From: Vicingaceae bacterium
GTDB taxonomy: Bacteria; Bacteroidota; Bacteroidia; Flavobacteriales_E; Vicingaceae
Length of the DNA: 41,627 nucleotides
Assembly: GCA_029251425.1 (NCBI GenBank)
Contig: JAQXDJ010000440.1
Location: 1 to 41,627, forward strand
Direction: 5' to 3'
In this document: positions 9,193 to 18,634 of the stretch, piece by piece
Layout of the letters: every line of letters starts with the position of its first letter
Numbering within the stretch: position 1 is the stretch's first letter
Notes under the pieces: generated by a model
Seen by the model: the letters and a program-made list of their open reading frames with translations, nothing else
Databases searched by the model: none
Told to the model about the DNA's origin: nothing
Translations under genes and position numbers: made by a program

Positions 9193-10005
9193 ATGAATCG
9201 AGAAGATTGGCTCCTTATAATAATTAATGCATCATTAGAAGCTGGGAGAGAAATATTAGATGTTTATAATGCTGACTTTTCGGTAGAGCTAAAAACAGAC
9301 AGTTCACCAATAACTCAAGCGGATAAAAACGCACACCACATTATTATTAATACCTTAGAGAAAACAAACCTACCTATTATAAGTGAGGAGGGGGAGCAAA
9401 CTCCCTATCAAAAAAGGAAAGATTGGAAGCAATTTTGGATGGTGGACCCTTTAGATGGAACCAAAGAGTTTGTAAATAGAAATGGAGAATTTTCCGTTAA
9501 TATTGCACTTATAGAAAATGGAAAGCCAACAATGGGAGTAATTTATATTCCCGTTCAGCAAGCCCTTTATTTTGCAGATAAACAAGCTTACAAAATTGAA
9601 AATTTTAGCAAGCCTATTTATTCTATTACCAACTTATTGGTAAATGCCGAACAACTTCCACTAATTCAAAATCGCTCTAACTTCATTGTTTTAGCAAGTC
9701 GTTCACACATGAACGAACAGACAACAAGCTTTATAAATAAATTAAAGGAAAATTATACTCATTTAACAATTCAACAAAAAGGAAGTTCTTTAAAGCTATG
9801 TACAATTGCCGAAAATTCAGCTGATATTTACCCTCGTTTTGGACCAACAATGGAGTGGGACATTGCTGCGGGACATGCAATTATTAATGCTGCTGGAGGC
9901 TCAGTAATTAATTGGGAAACAAAAACCTCATTACAATATAATAAAGAAAGCTTATTAAACTCTTCGTTTATTGTCAATTCAACTTCTCAAATACAAAGCC
10001 TTTAG
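9193..10005 (+). CDS. cysQ: 3'(2'),5'-bisphosphate nucleotidase
   Basis: SEEGEQ, WMVDPLDGTKEFVNRNGEFSVNIALI, EWDIAAGHAII inositol-monophosphatase family motifs. Confidence 0.92.
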   Translation: MNREDWLLIIINASLEAGREILDVYNADFSVELKTDSSPITQADKNAHHIIINTLEKTNLPIISEEGEQTPYQKRKDWKQFWMVDPLDGTKEFVNRNGEFSVNIALIENGKPTMGVIYIPVQQALYFADKQAYKIENFSKPIYSITNLLVNAEQLPLIQNRSNFIVLASRSHMNEQTTSFINKLKENYTHLTIQQKGSSLKLCTIAENSADIYPRFGPTMEWDIAAGHAIINAAGGSVINWETKTSLQYNKESLLNSSFIVNSTSQIQSL

Positions 10006-10585
10006 CCATCAAATATTCTACAGCTTTAGGTAAAGCATATTTCAAGTTTCTTTCTGCCTTTAGGCTATCATGAAATACAATTATAGAACCTGAAACAGTA
10101 TTTTCAACTACATTTTCATAGCATTTTTTAGGAGTTAAATTTTCATCGAAATCACCACTCAACACATCCCACATAACAATTTTATACCTTAAAGAAAGTG
10201 TATTTAATTGTGGCTTTTTAATCCTTCCGTAAGGAAGTCTAAAAAGCTTAGAATCAACTGTCTGCTGGCATTCAATTACGTTTTTAATGTATTCACCTTT
10301 ACTTGTTTTCCAGCCATTTAAATGGTTGTGTGTGTGGTTCCCAACTGCGTGCCCTTCGGCTAAAATTCGTTGATAGATTTGAGAATACTTGTTTACATTA
10401 TCTCCTATACAAAAAAAAGTAGCTTTAATATTATACTCCATTAACAAATCCAATACCCATTCGGTTATCCCTGGTACTGGACCATCATCAAAAGTTAAAT
10501 AAATTTTATTGTCATCATTCGGCAAATCCCAAACCAATTTAGGGTAATACTTTTTTATTATGGTTGGAATTTTAGCTAAAAACAT
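9974..10585 (-). CDS. Polysaccharide deacetylase family protein (NodB homology)
   Basis: YLTFDDGPVPGITEWVLDLL, ATFFCIGDN, GHAVGNHTHNH, FRLPYG motifs. Confidence 0.92.
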   Translation of the reverse strand: MFLAKIPTIIKKYYPKLVWDLPNDDNKIYLTFDDGPVPGITEWVLDLLMEYNIKATFFCIGDNVNKYSQIYQRILAEGHAVGNHTHNHLNGWKTSKGEYIKNVIECQQTVDSKLFRLPYGRIKKPQLNTLSLRYKIVMWDVLSGDFDENLTPKKCYENVVENTVSGSIIVFHDSLKAERNLKYALPKAVEYLMAKGFVFEKLN

Positions 10586-10586
10586 T

Positions 10587-11411
10587 TTACTCTACTTCAG
10601 AAGCATCTGGACCTATTAAGTTTTTTACAATTCGTTCTGCAATTAAAGGGAACTGAACTCGAATAATTTTATCAATATCATTTTCATTAGAAGAAAATCT
10701 CGATTTAATAGCACCGCTACTTAGTTCTTTTCCCACATTATCAAAAATGGTGTAATGTACTTTAATTTCTCTTTTGTACCCTTCATCAGATGCTGCATAA
10801 CGCATGTCAGCACCTCTTTTAATGTCTAACTGATTAATAAAAATATAGTGTGATGCGCTAAATTTAGAATTTAAGCTAGGTAGTAGTTTTTCATTCACCA
10901 AAGTTGTTTTCATATACTTTTCACGATTATCAACCTGTGAGACCACCTGCCCTCCTTGAATACCCGCTTCAATATACTCTTCTTCCTTTTTCTTCTTTTT
11001 AAACTTTCCGATTAATTTCGTCCCCACATTTTCTTTCTTAACCACAACCTCTTCAGGCACCAATTCATATTTATATCCTATAGAATTATAAATATACCCT
11101 AACTCTTTTCTTGACTCGTTTGGTGGAATAGAATAAAAAGACAAAGGGTTATAGTAGTTTTTTAAGGCAATGAAGATCTCTCTATCTAAAGCTGCCCTAA
11201 ACTTTGCTTTTATTTCCTGAAAATTCATTTGATGATTTTGAGCTAAGTCTCTATCAATATCTGAAATATACATTTTAGCCTCAAAAGGAATAATCAACAC
11301 TGAAGATCTGGAAGATATAGCAGGTTCGTTAAGACTCCCTGTCGTATTGTTCTGTGCGAAAGTAGCTGTCGTGCTTATTAAAGCAATCAAACAAATAAAT
11401 AATTTTTTCAT
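10587..11411 (-). CDS. Secreted hypothetical protein
   Basis: Signal peptide MKKLFICLIALISTTATFAQ; no recognised domain; long intact ORF co-oriented with neighbours. Confidence 0.6.
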   Translation of the reverse strand: MKKLFICLIALISTTATFAQNNTTGSLNEPAISSRSSVLIIPFEAKMYISDIDRDLAQNHQMNFQEIKAKFRAALDREIFIALKNYYNPLSFYSIPPNESRKELGYIYNSIGYKYELVPEEVVVKKENVGTKLIGKFKKKKKEEEYIEAGIQGGQVVSQVDNREKYMKTTLVNEKLLPSLNSKFSASHYIFINQLDIKRGADMRYAASDEGYKREIKVHYTIFDNVGKELSSGAIKSRFSSNENDIDKIIRVQFPLIAERIVKNLIGPDASEVE

Positions 11412-11510
11412 GCGTGTTGGATTAAATCTCTTGATTAGTAAAACTACTTTAATCCAATAATAATGCCGCAGGCAGAAATACTGTTTTTAAACAAGAATAA
11501 GTTAGTAAAG

Positions 11511-12851
11511 CTAAAACCTTAAAAAGTCTGTATTTGCATAAATCATAAACAGCAATAAGAAAATCATTCCTGCCATTTGTGCATATTCCATTAACTTTTC
11601 ATTCGGTTTTCTTCGAGTAATTATTTCATACATTAAAAACATTACATGCCCTCCGTCTAATGCTGGAATCGGTAACAAGTTCATAAATGCCAATACTAAT
11701 GAAATCCAAGCTGTTTTTTCCCAGAAGTTTTGCCATTTCCATTTTGTTCCAAAAACTTTAGAAATAGAATAAAACCCTCCCATCCCTTTATAAGCACCTG
11801 TACTAGGGTTAACCATTTTTTTAAAGCCATTATAATACTTGGTTATTTCTTCTTGAGCTTTTCCTGCCCCTCTACCAAAAGCAGCAAAAAAGCCATACTT
11901 ATTTGTTTTCGTTTCATAAATACCCTGCTCACCTAACTCTTCAACAGAATATGGGTATCGAGCAACTCCTAAAATATTAGAGTCTGGAATAAGCATCGGA
12001 ATAGAAACTGTTTTTCCTTCACGTAAAACTTTTAATTCTACATTTTGGTTTGTATATTTCTCTGCAAGAGCTTTAAACTCATCAAAATACTTTATTTCAT
12101 CATTATTAATTCCGACAATCTGATCTTTTAGCATTAACCCTGAATTTTCAGCAACATATCCTTTTCCAATTCCTGCAACTGTAAATGGAATTCTAGGATA
12201 CAATAAGCCTTGTCCTAATTTCTTGCTTTCAATTAATTTCCCTAAAACATCACCTGGAACCTGTAGTTTTAATTCTTCTCCACCTCTATTAACAGTAATT
12301 GTTTCAGCATATAACATGTTTTCTACAGAGTTAAAGAACCCCTGGTACGTTTCTCCATTAACCAACACTATTTTATCTCCTGTTTGAATTCCAACACTTT
12401 CAGATAAAACTTCGTTCATAACAAATACACCATCTGTTAAATTCTCATTCGGCAAATATTTTTCGCCATAGCCCATCAAAACAAAACTGTAAATTAAAAA
12501 CCCAACAATAACGTTTACGATAATTCCTCCTAACATTATAATTAAACGCTGCCAAGCTGGTTTAGATCTAAATTCCCATGGTTCAGGTTCTTTCTCCATT
12601 TGCTCTTTGTCCATGCTTTCGTCAATCATTCCAGCAATCTTTACATATCCTCCCAAAGGCAACCAACCGATACCATACTCAGTTTCTCCAATTTTTTTCT
12701 TATAAACAGAAAACCAAGGATTAAAAAAAAGGTAAAAACTTTCTACTTTAGTTTTAAAATATTTAGCAGCAATAAAATGTCCGCCTTCGTGTAAAACTAC
12801 AAGAATAGAAATGCTTAAAAATAATTGTCCAAACTGTATAACGTATTCCAT
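11511..12851 (-). CDS. rseP: RIP metalloprotease RseP (site-2 protease)
   Basis: HEGGHFIAAKYF zinc motif; PDZ-like segments; NLLPIPALDGGH. Confidence 0.95.
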   Translation of the reverse strand: MEYVIQFGQLFLSISILVVLHEGGHFIAAKYFKTKVESFYLFFNPWFSVYKKKIGETEYGIGWLPLGGYVKIAGMIDESMDKEQMEKEPEPWEFRSKPAWQRLIIMLGGIIVNVIVGFLIYSFVLMGYGEKYLPNENLTDGVFVMNEVLSESVGIQTGDKIVLVNGETYQGFFNSVENMLYAETITVNRGGEELKLQVPGDVLGKLIESKKLGQGLLYPRIPFTVAGIGKGYVAENSGLMLKDQIVGINNDEIKYFDEFKALAEKYTNQNVELKVLREGKTVSIPMLIPDSNILGVARYPYSVEELGEQGIYETKTNKYGFFAAFGRGAGKAQEEITKYYNGFKKMVNPSTGAYKGMGGFYSISKVFGTKWKWQNFWEKTAWISLVLAFMNLLPIPALDGGHVMFLMYEIITRRKPNEKLMEYAQMAGMIFLLLFMIYANTDFLRF

Positions 12852-12881
12852 TTAATCTAAAATTAGGGGCGAAGTTATGAT

Positions 12882-14048
12882 TTAAATTAGAGATTTAGCA
12901 AATTCTCTAGCCTGAGCATTTGTGCTCACATAGTCTTCGTATGTTGGTGTTTTTATGAAAGGTATTTCTTCCATACATTTTTGATTGATCTCGGCAATTT
13001 CTAAAAACTTTATTTCATCATTTAAGAATGCTTCTACTGTAATTTCATTGGCAGCATTTAAAACACAAGCAGCATTTCCTCCTTTTTCCATAGCCTCATA
13101 CGCTAAGGCAAGGTTTAAAAAAGTTTCTTTATCTGGTTGCTCAAAAGTTAATTGAGGGTAGTCCATAAAGTTAAAGCGTGGAGATTTAGAAGTAAATCGA
13201 TATGGAAAAGATAAGGCATATTGTATTGGATGTTTCATGTCTGGTAGTCCCATTTGCGCCTTCATACTACCATCTTCAAACTGAACAATAGAATGAATAA
13301 TTGATTGTGGATGAACAATTACATCTATTTGTTCTGGTTTTAAATTAAACAACCACTTTGCTTCAATTACCTCCAACCCTTTATTCATTAATGTAGCTGA
13401 ATCAATAGTGATTTTTGCTCCCATCTCCCAATTCGGGTGTTTTAAAGCTTGTTCTTTAGTTATGTTTTTTAACTCATCTGATTTTCTACCTCTAAAAGGG
13501 CCACCAGATGCAGTTAGATAAATTTTTTCAATTTTATTTTGAACCTCTCCTGTTAAACACTGAAAAATTGCGCCATGCTCTGAATCTACCGGCAAAATTG
13601 CGACTCCATTTTCTGCAGCTAGTTTGGTAATTAACTCTCCTGCCACTACCAAAGTTTCTTTGTTTGCTAAAGCAATATTCTTTTTTGCTTTAATTGCCTT
13701 AATCGTTGGCAGTAAACCTGCGTAACCAACTAATGCAGTTAACACAATATTTACATCTTCCATTTCTACCACCTGAGCCAAGGCAGTTTCACCAGTAAAC
13801 GTTTTAATGTCGTGTTTCCATAATTTCTCTGAAACTTCTTCAAAGCGAGACTCATCAACTATTACAACCGCGTTAGGTTTAAATTTTATGGCTTGCTCAA
13901 TTAATAAGTCAGCATTTCTATTAGCAGTTAAAACCTCTACTTGAAATTTGTCTGAATGTTCTTCTATTACTTCTAAAGCTTGAGTGCCGATAGAGCCTGT
14001 TGAACCTAAAATGGCTATTTTTTTCTTGATGACTTCTTGATTGTCCAT
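12882..14048 (-). CDS. dxr: 1-deoxy-D-xylulose-5-phosphate reductoisomerase
   Basis: AILGSTGSIGTQALEVI; ALANKETLVVAGE; PVDSEHGAIFQCL; SGGPFRG. Confidence 0.96.
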   Translation of the reverse strand: MDNQEVIKKKIAILGSTGSIGTQALEVIEEHSDKFQVEVLTANRNADLLIEQAIKFKPNAVVIVDESRFEEVSEKLWKHDIKTFTGETALAQVVEMEDVNIVLTALVGYAGLLPTIKAIKAKKNIALANKETLVVAGELITKLAAENGVAILPVDSEHGAIFQCLTGEVQNKIEKIYLTASGGPFRGRKSDELKNITKEQALKHPNWEMGAKITIDSATLMNKGLEVIEAKWLFNLKPEQIDVIVHPQSIIHSIVQFEDGSMKAQMGLPDMKHPIQYALSFPYRFTSKSPRFNFMDYPQLTFEQPDKETFLNLALAYEAMEKGGNAACVLNAANEITVEAFLNDEIKFLEIAEINQKCMEEIPFIKTPTYEDYVSTNAQAREFAKSLI

Positions 14049-14053
14049 TTACG

Positions 14054-15379
14054 TTATTTCGATTTTCTGGAATTTGTTTTTATTTCATCCATCAACACTT
14101 TTTTAGCTTGGCTATATGATTCAATGTGAATGTAATTTCCATGACCAGTTTCAGCAATAGATGACATCGATTTAACAGTTGTTTTTTTGTTTTTAACACC
14201 CACAACCGAAATAGAAACTCCTTTTTCATAGTTCTGTGCAACATTTTCTAAAATATCATTACCTTTTAAAATGAATCCCCCATCAGTAGCTATAATTACT
14301 TGATTATTACCCTCCTCTATTTTATTAGCTCTAGCTATCTGATACGCTTTTTTAATTCCTTTACTACCTGCAGTATATCCACCTGCTGTTAATTCCTGTA
14401 TCAATTCTGTTATTTTAGCTTTATCTGTAACATATTCCGATTTTAAAACCGTTGTTACATTTGAAGCATAAGTTACAATTGCTAACTTATCTATCGGCCT
14501 AAGTCCGTTTAACAATTCAATCATTGAAGCTTTTAATAAATCCATACGCCCTTCTTGTTTCATAGAAACAGAAGCATCAATACAAAAAACAACATTGTTT
14601 GGGGCAAATAAATTTACTGGCAGCTCTTTTGTAGAAATAGTATCTGCAGGTTCAATTACTACAAGCTCTTCAACAACAGTGTCTTCTTTAGCTGCAATAA
14701 CTTCTTCTTCTGTTGGCTCGCCTAACTCAAACTCTATATAATCATTTTCTGAATTAAGCTCAAAATCTTTTTCTTTTGCCCCGTAATTTTCTGCATTAAC
14801 TACGAAATAATAATTGTCCCATTTCAAACTTTGAATAACAAACCCTTTTTTATCCGTTTGTAAAGCTTTATAGTTTAGTCCATCCCAAATAATCTGAACT
14901 GTTGCATTTTTTATTGGCTTTTTAGTGTTTATATCTACAACCTTAATTTTTACATTTTTTCGTTCTTCAGTCGGTTTCGTTTGTACTTTTATTTCAGGAC
15001 ATTCGGTTGATTCATTAATGTTAAAGGTTTTAGCATCTCCTTCAATGGTTAAGGTGATAGGCTCATTATTAACATTTACCCAAATAGGAATGTCTTTTTT
15101 GAATTTCCCTTTCTTTTTTGGAGTGTATTTAATTCTAACAATAATAGTACTATCAGGTAAAATCTCTTTTTTAGAGAATTTCACATCTATCCCATAAGGT
15201 TCTTCCAGCCTTAAAATGGTTGCTTTTTCTTTACCTGCATTGGTAAACGTAAAGTCAAAATACTTTTTATCTGCTTTATTTACTTCTCCTAAATTATGGT
15301 AAGAAGTGTTAAAAACAACTTGAGCTGAAAGTTTGCTTATAAAAAAGCAACTAAATATGATAATTAAGATTTTCTGCAT
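14054..15379 (-). CDS. DUF1573-like N-terminus, carboxypeptidase-regulatory-like segment and VWA domain secreted protein
   Basis: Signal peptide; FNTSYHNLGEVNKADKKYFDFTFTNAGKEKATI (DUF1573-like); NVVFCIDASVSMKQEGRMDLLK MIDAS motif. Confidence 0.8.
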   Translation of the reverse strand: MQKILIIIFSCFFISKLSAQVVFNTSYHNLGEVNKADKKYFDFTFTNAGKEKATILRLEEPYGIDVKFSKKEILPDSTIIVRIKYTPKKKGKFKKDIPIWVNVNNEPITLTIEGDAKTFNINESTECPEIKVQTKPTEERKNVKIKVVDINTKKPIKNATVQIIWDGLNYKALQTDKKGFVIQSLKWDNYYFVVNAENYGAKEKDFELNSENDYIEFELGEPTEEEVIAAKEDTVVEELVVIEPADTISTKELPVNLFAPNNVVFCIDASVSMKQEGRMDLLKASMIELLNGLRPIDKLAIVTYASNVTTVLKSEYVTDKAKITELIQELTAGGYTAGSKGIKKAYQIARANKIEEGNNQVIIATDGGFILKGNDILENVAQNYEKGVSISVVGVKNKKTTVKSMSSIAETGHGNYIHIESYSQAKKVLMDEIKTNSRKSK

Positions 15380-15560
15380 AGTTTCTTAGAAACAATTTTA
15401 CTGCCAAAATTACGATTTCGTTTTTACAAGACGGATTCGAATCTATTTAAAATACTAGCAGAATAATATGTTACTTTTTTTGGCAAACTATTGATTTTTA
15501 TTATATTCGTGCGTCTTTTAGTCTGAACAACTCGTCTAAAATTTATAAAACTATAGTAAA

Positions 15561-18500
15561 ATGTCAAAAAAAATATTTTTGTTTTTATTTCTAGGGATTT
15601 TTTCAATCTCATTATTTTCTCAAGAAACAACAAGAAATAAGCCTACTGAGCTTGAGTTATATCAAAAAATGAAAAGCGAAGGCACTATTCCTTTGGGGTT
15701 TCAATTTTCAAACCCAGAAATTCTATTTAAAACAAATGGAAAAAAACCAGGAAAAGGTACTCCTAATGATAAAAATGCAGGCTGTGGGTGTTATGTAGCT
15801 CCTGATGCAACCTATACTCAAGCTTTTGCGGCTAACGATGATGGAAGTACAGCTTCTTTGGCTATCCCCTTTACATTTCAATTATACGGAACAAACTACA
15901 CAAGCTTATTTATAAATAATAATGGAAACATTTCTTTTGGAACATCGTACTCCTCATTCTCATCTAATCCATTCCCAGATCCTAGTTTCGTAATGGTAGC
16001 TCCTTTTTGGGGGGATGTTGATACACGAGGCGTGGGTGGAGGTTCTGTCTCTTATAAAATCACTCCAACAGCAATGTATGTTAATTGGGTAGGTGTTGGA
16101 TATTATAATTCACAAACAGATAAATTAAACACCTTTCAATTAATTATAACTAATGGTCTTGATCCTGTTTTACCCGCGGGTAATAATATTGCTTTTTGCT
16201 ATGAAGATATGCAATGGACTACAGGTTCTGCATCTGGAGGAACAAACGGATTTGGAGGAACACCTTCAACTGTAGGTGTCAACAAGGGTGATGGCACTAG
16301 TTTCATTCAAATAGGTCGTTTTGATCAACCCGGAGCTGCTTATGATGGTGGTGGTGGCTTAAATGATGGTGTTAGTTGGTTAGATAATCAATCATTATAT
16401 TTTAATGTAGCAAGTAGCACAAACATACCCCCTATTGCTAATTTTACACCAAATATTTTTAATGGAGCTGGAGGTGGTGCGTGTGACACATTAAAAATGT
16501 GTGGTGCAAATGACACTCTTATTATTGACGCCTTATTCTTGTCTCCAGAAATTGGGGAAACAACGACTGTTTCTGTTAATTTTAACGGAAATACGGGGTT
16601 CACGCTACTTAATAATTCTCCAGGAAACCCCGCAAACATTTCTGTAGGGGTTGTTGCTCTACCTACAAATGGAGGCATGAATACTATTACGTATACAGCA
16701 ACAGATAATGGTACACCCGCGCAAACAACTATTGTTGACGTAAACGTATATGTTGACACTACTAACTTAAACTCATTTAACCCTGTAATTTCTGGAGATT
16801 TAGATTTTTGTGACGGTGGAAACAGCGTTCTTGATGTGGCTCCTTCAAACCTGACCTCCTATATTTGGAGCACAGGATCAATTGACACTACAATAACTGT
16901 AGATAGTTCTGATACTTATTGGGTAACCGTAGAAAACCAAGGGTGCTATAAAACTGTTAGTGTTGACGTTGTGGAACACGTTGTAAACCCAATAGTTACA
17001 GGAGATACTATTGTATGTCCTGGTGACAGTGTTTTGTTAAACGTAACCCCTGGATATGACTCTTATTTATGGAGTTCTTCAGCTACAGATATTTTTGATA
17101 GTGTATATGTTCAACAAGGAACATATACTGTAACAGCTGATTCGGGTGCTTGCTCAGGCACCTCTGACCCGTTTACGGTAAACCTTTTTCCGGCAGCGGT
17201 TACTATTGTAGGTAATACTACATATTGTTTTGGTGATAGTGTTCTTCTAGATGCAGGACCATCATTTGATACCTACTTGTGGAGTAATGGACAGACAACA
17301 CAGACGACCTATGTAACACAGGGAACTTACACTGTTGATGTTACATTAGGAACCTGTAATGCTGTCAGTTCTCCTCATACTGTTAATGTTATAAATGTTC
17401 CTAAACCAATCATTACCGGACTTCCGAGTATTTGTGCAGGAAGCCCTGTAATATTAGATGCAGATAGTGTTGGAACAGGGTATGACACCTTTTCTTGGAA
17501 CACAACACCTGTTCAAACATCTCAAACAATTACTGTTAGTCAGGCTGATACACTTATTGTAATTGCAACAATTTTAGGATGTTCCGACACTTCAGCACAA
17601 TTTATTGTTTCCGAAAACCCATTACCATTACCAATAATTTCAGGAAATCTATTCTATTGTGCTAACGATAGTAGTGGAGCAACTTTATCAACTGTAACGG
17701 ATTATACGTCTTATGTATGGTCAAATACAGATGTCACACCAACATCTGTTGTTTCTGCCGGGCCCATTTCTTTAACTGTAACTGACTCTAATGGTTGTGT
17801 AGGCACAGTTAGTACTACAGTTACCTCAGCAACACCAAGTACAAGTATTTCTGGTCTTCAGCCTTTTTGTATTGGCGAAACAATAATTATTAATGCAGGT
17901 CCTGGTTTTAGTGCTTATTCTTGGGACTCTGGAGAAAATTCTGCAAGCATTAGTGCTGGTCATGGTTCTCACACTGTTACTGTAACAGATATAAATGGAT
18001 GTACTGCTTTAGCAACTCTTGTTCTAAATGGAAACCCTACACCTGCTGTTTCTTTTACAATTAGCCCAACCAATCAATCAGAGCCAAACCAGCCAGTTAT
18101 TTTTACAGATGCCTCTACAATTAGCTCTGGAAACATAGATTTTTGGAATTGGAATTTTGATGTTTCTGCTGTTAGTGGTGCAAACCCTAATGGAGCATCA
18201 ACACAGGGTCCGCATTCTGTAACTTATACAGAGCAAGGACCTCTAACGGTTAGTCTGACAGTAACATCTGACAGCAACTGTGTCGCTTCTTATTCTGAAG
18301 ATTATTTAATAATAAGTGATATTGTTATTCCAAATGTTATTAGTCCAAATGGAGATGGATCTAATGATTTCTTAGTTTTTACAAACTTAGAGTTTCGTTC
18401 AGGAAACAAACTAACTGTTTTAAACAGGTGGGGCGGGAAGATTTTTGAAACGGAAAACTATAAAAACGATTGGAGCGGTGGTGATCATTCTGAAGGAACA

Positions 18501-18569
18501 TATTTCTACATATTAACTGTAGATGACCTTGATGATCCAATCAAAGGAACATTTACCCTTTTTAAATAA
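15561..18569 (+). CDS. T9SS type-B (gliding motility-associated C-terminal) protein with NIDO-like N-terminal region and Ig/PKD-like repeats
   Basis: Signal peptide; FINNNGNISFG...MVAPFWGDVDTRG nidogen-like region; six similar ~70-aa repeats; C-terminal IPNVISPNGDGSNDFLVF...LNRWGGKIFE. Confidence 0.85.
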   Translation: MSKKIFLFLFLGIFSISLFSQETTRNKPTELELYQKMKSEGTIPLGFQFSNPEILFKTNGKKPGKGTPNDKNAGCGCYVAPDATYTQAFAANDDGSTASLAIPFTFQLYGTNYTSLFINNNGNISFGTSYSSFSSNPFPDPSFVMVAPFWGDVDTRGVGGGSVSYKITPTAMYVNWVGVGYYNSQTDKLNTFQLIITNGLDPVLPAGNNIAFCYEDMQWTTGSASGGTNGFGGTPSTVGVNKGDGTSFIQIGRFDQPGAAYDGGGGLNDGVSWLDNQSLYFNVASSTNIPPIANFTPNIFNGAGGGACDTLKMCGANDTLIIDALFLSPEIGETTTVSVNFNGNTGFTLLNNSPGNPANISVGVVALPTNGGMNTITYTATDNGTPAQTTIVDVNVYVDTTNLNSFNPVISGDLDFCDGGNSVLDVAPSNLTSYIWSTGSIDTTITVDSSDTYWVTVENQGCYKTVSVDVVEHVVNPIVTGDTIVCPGDSVLLNVTPGYDSYLWSSSATDIFDSVYVQQGTYTVTADSGACSGTSDPFTVNLFPAAVTIVGNTTYCFGDSVLLDAGPSFDTYLWSNGQTTQTTYVTQGTYTVDVTLGTCNAVSSPHTVNVINVPKPIITGLPSICAGSPVILDADSVGTGYDTFSWNTTPVQTSQTITVSQADTLIVIATILGCSDTSAQFIVSENPLPLPIISGNLFYCANDSSGATLSTVTDYTSYVWSNTDVTPTSVVSAGPISLTVTDSNGCVGTVSTTVTSATPSTSISGLQPFCIGETIIINAGPGFSAYSWDSGENSASISAGHGSHTVTVTDINGCTALATLVLNGNPTPAVSFTISPTNQSEPNQPVIFTDASTISSGNIDFWNWNFDVSAVSGANPNGASTQGPHSVTYTEQGPLTVSLTVTSDSNCVASYSEDYLIISDIVIPNVISPNGDGSNDFLVFTNLEFRSGNKLTVLNRWGGKIFETENYKNDWSGGDHSEGTYFYILTVDDLDDPIKGTFTLFK

Positions 18570-18580
18570 AAAATAAAGAG

Positions 18581-18620
18581 CAATAAAAAAAGGCGTTCAA
18601 TTGAACGCCTTTTTTTATTG
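18581..18620. terminator. Bidirectional intrinsic terminator, 40-bp perfect palindrome
   Basis: CAATAAAAAAAGGCGTTCAA|TTGAACGCCTTTTTTTATTG, GC stem flanked by A7/T7 on both sides, between convergent genes. Confidence 0.92.
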
Positions 18621-18634
18621 CTAATAATTAAGCC

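Noticed and set aside
15424-15633. 69-aa - strand ORF in divergent intergenic region
   Set aside because: Overlaps the start of the well-supported NIDO gene; no signal peptide or domain
16388-16759. 123-aa - strand ORF
   Set aside because: Antisense to the T9SS NIDO protein; no family resemblance
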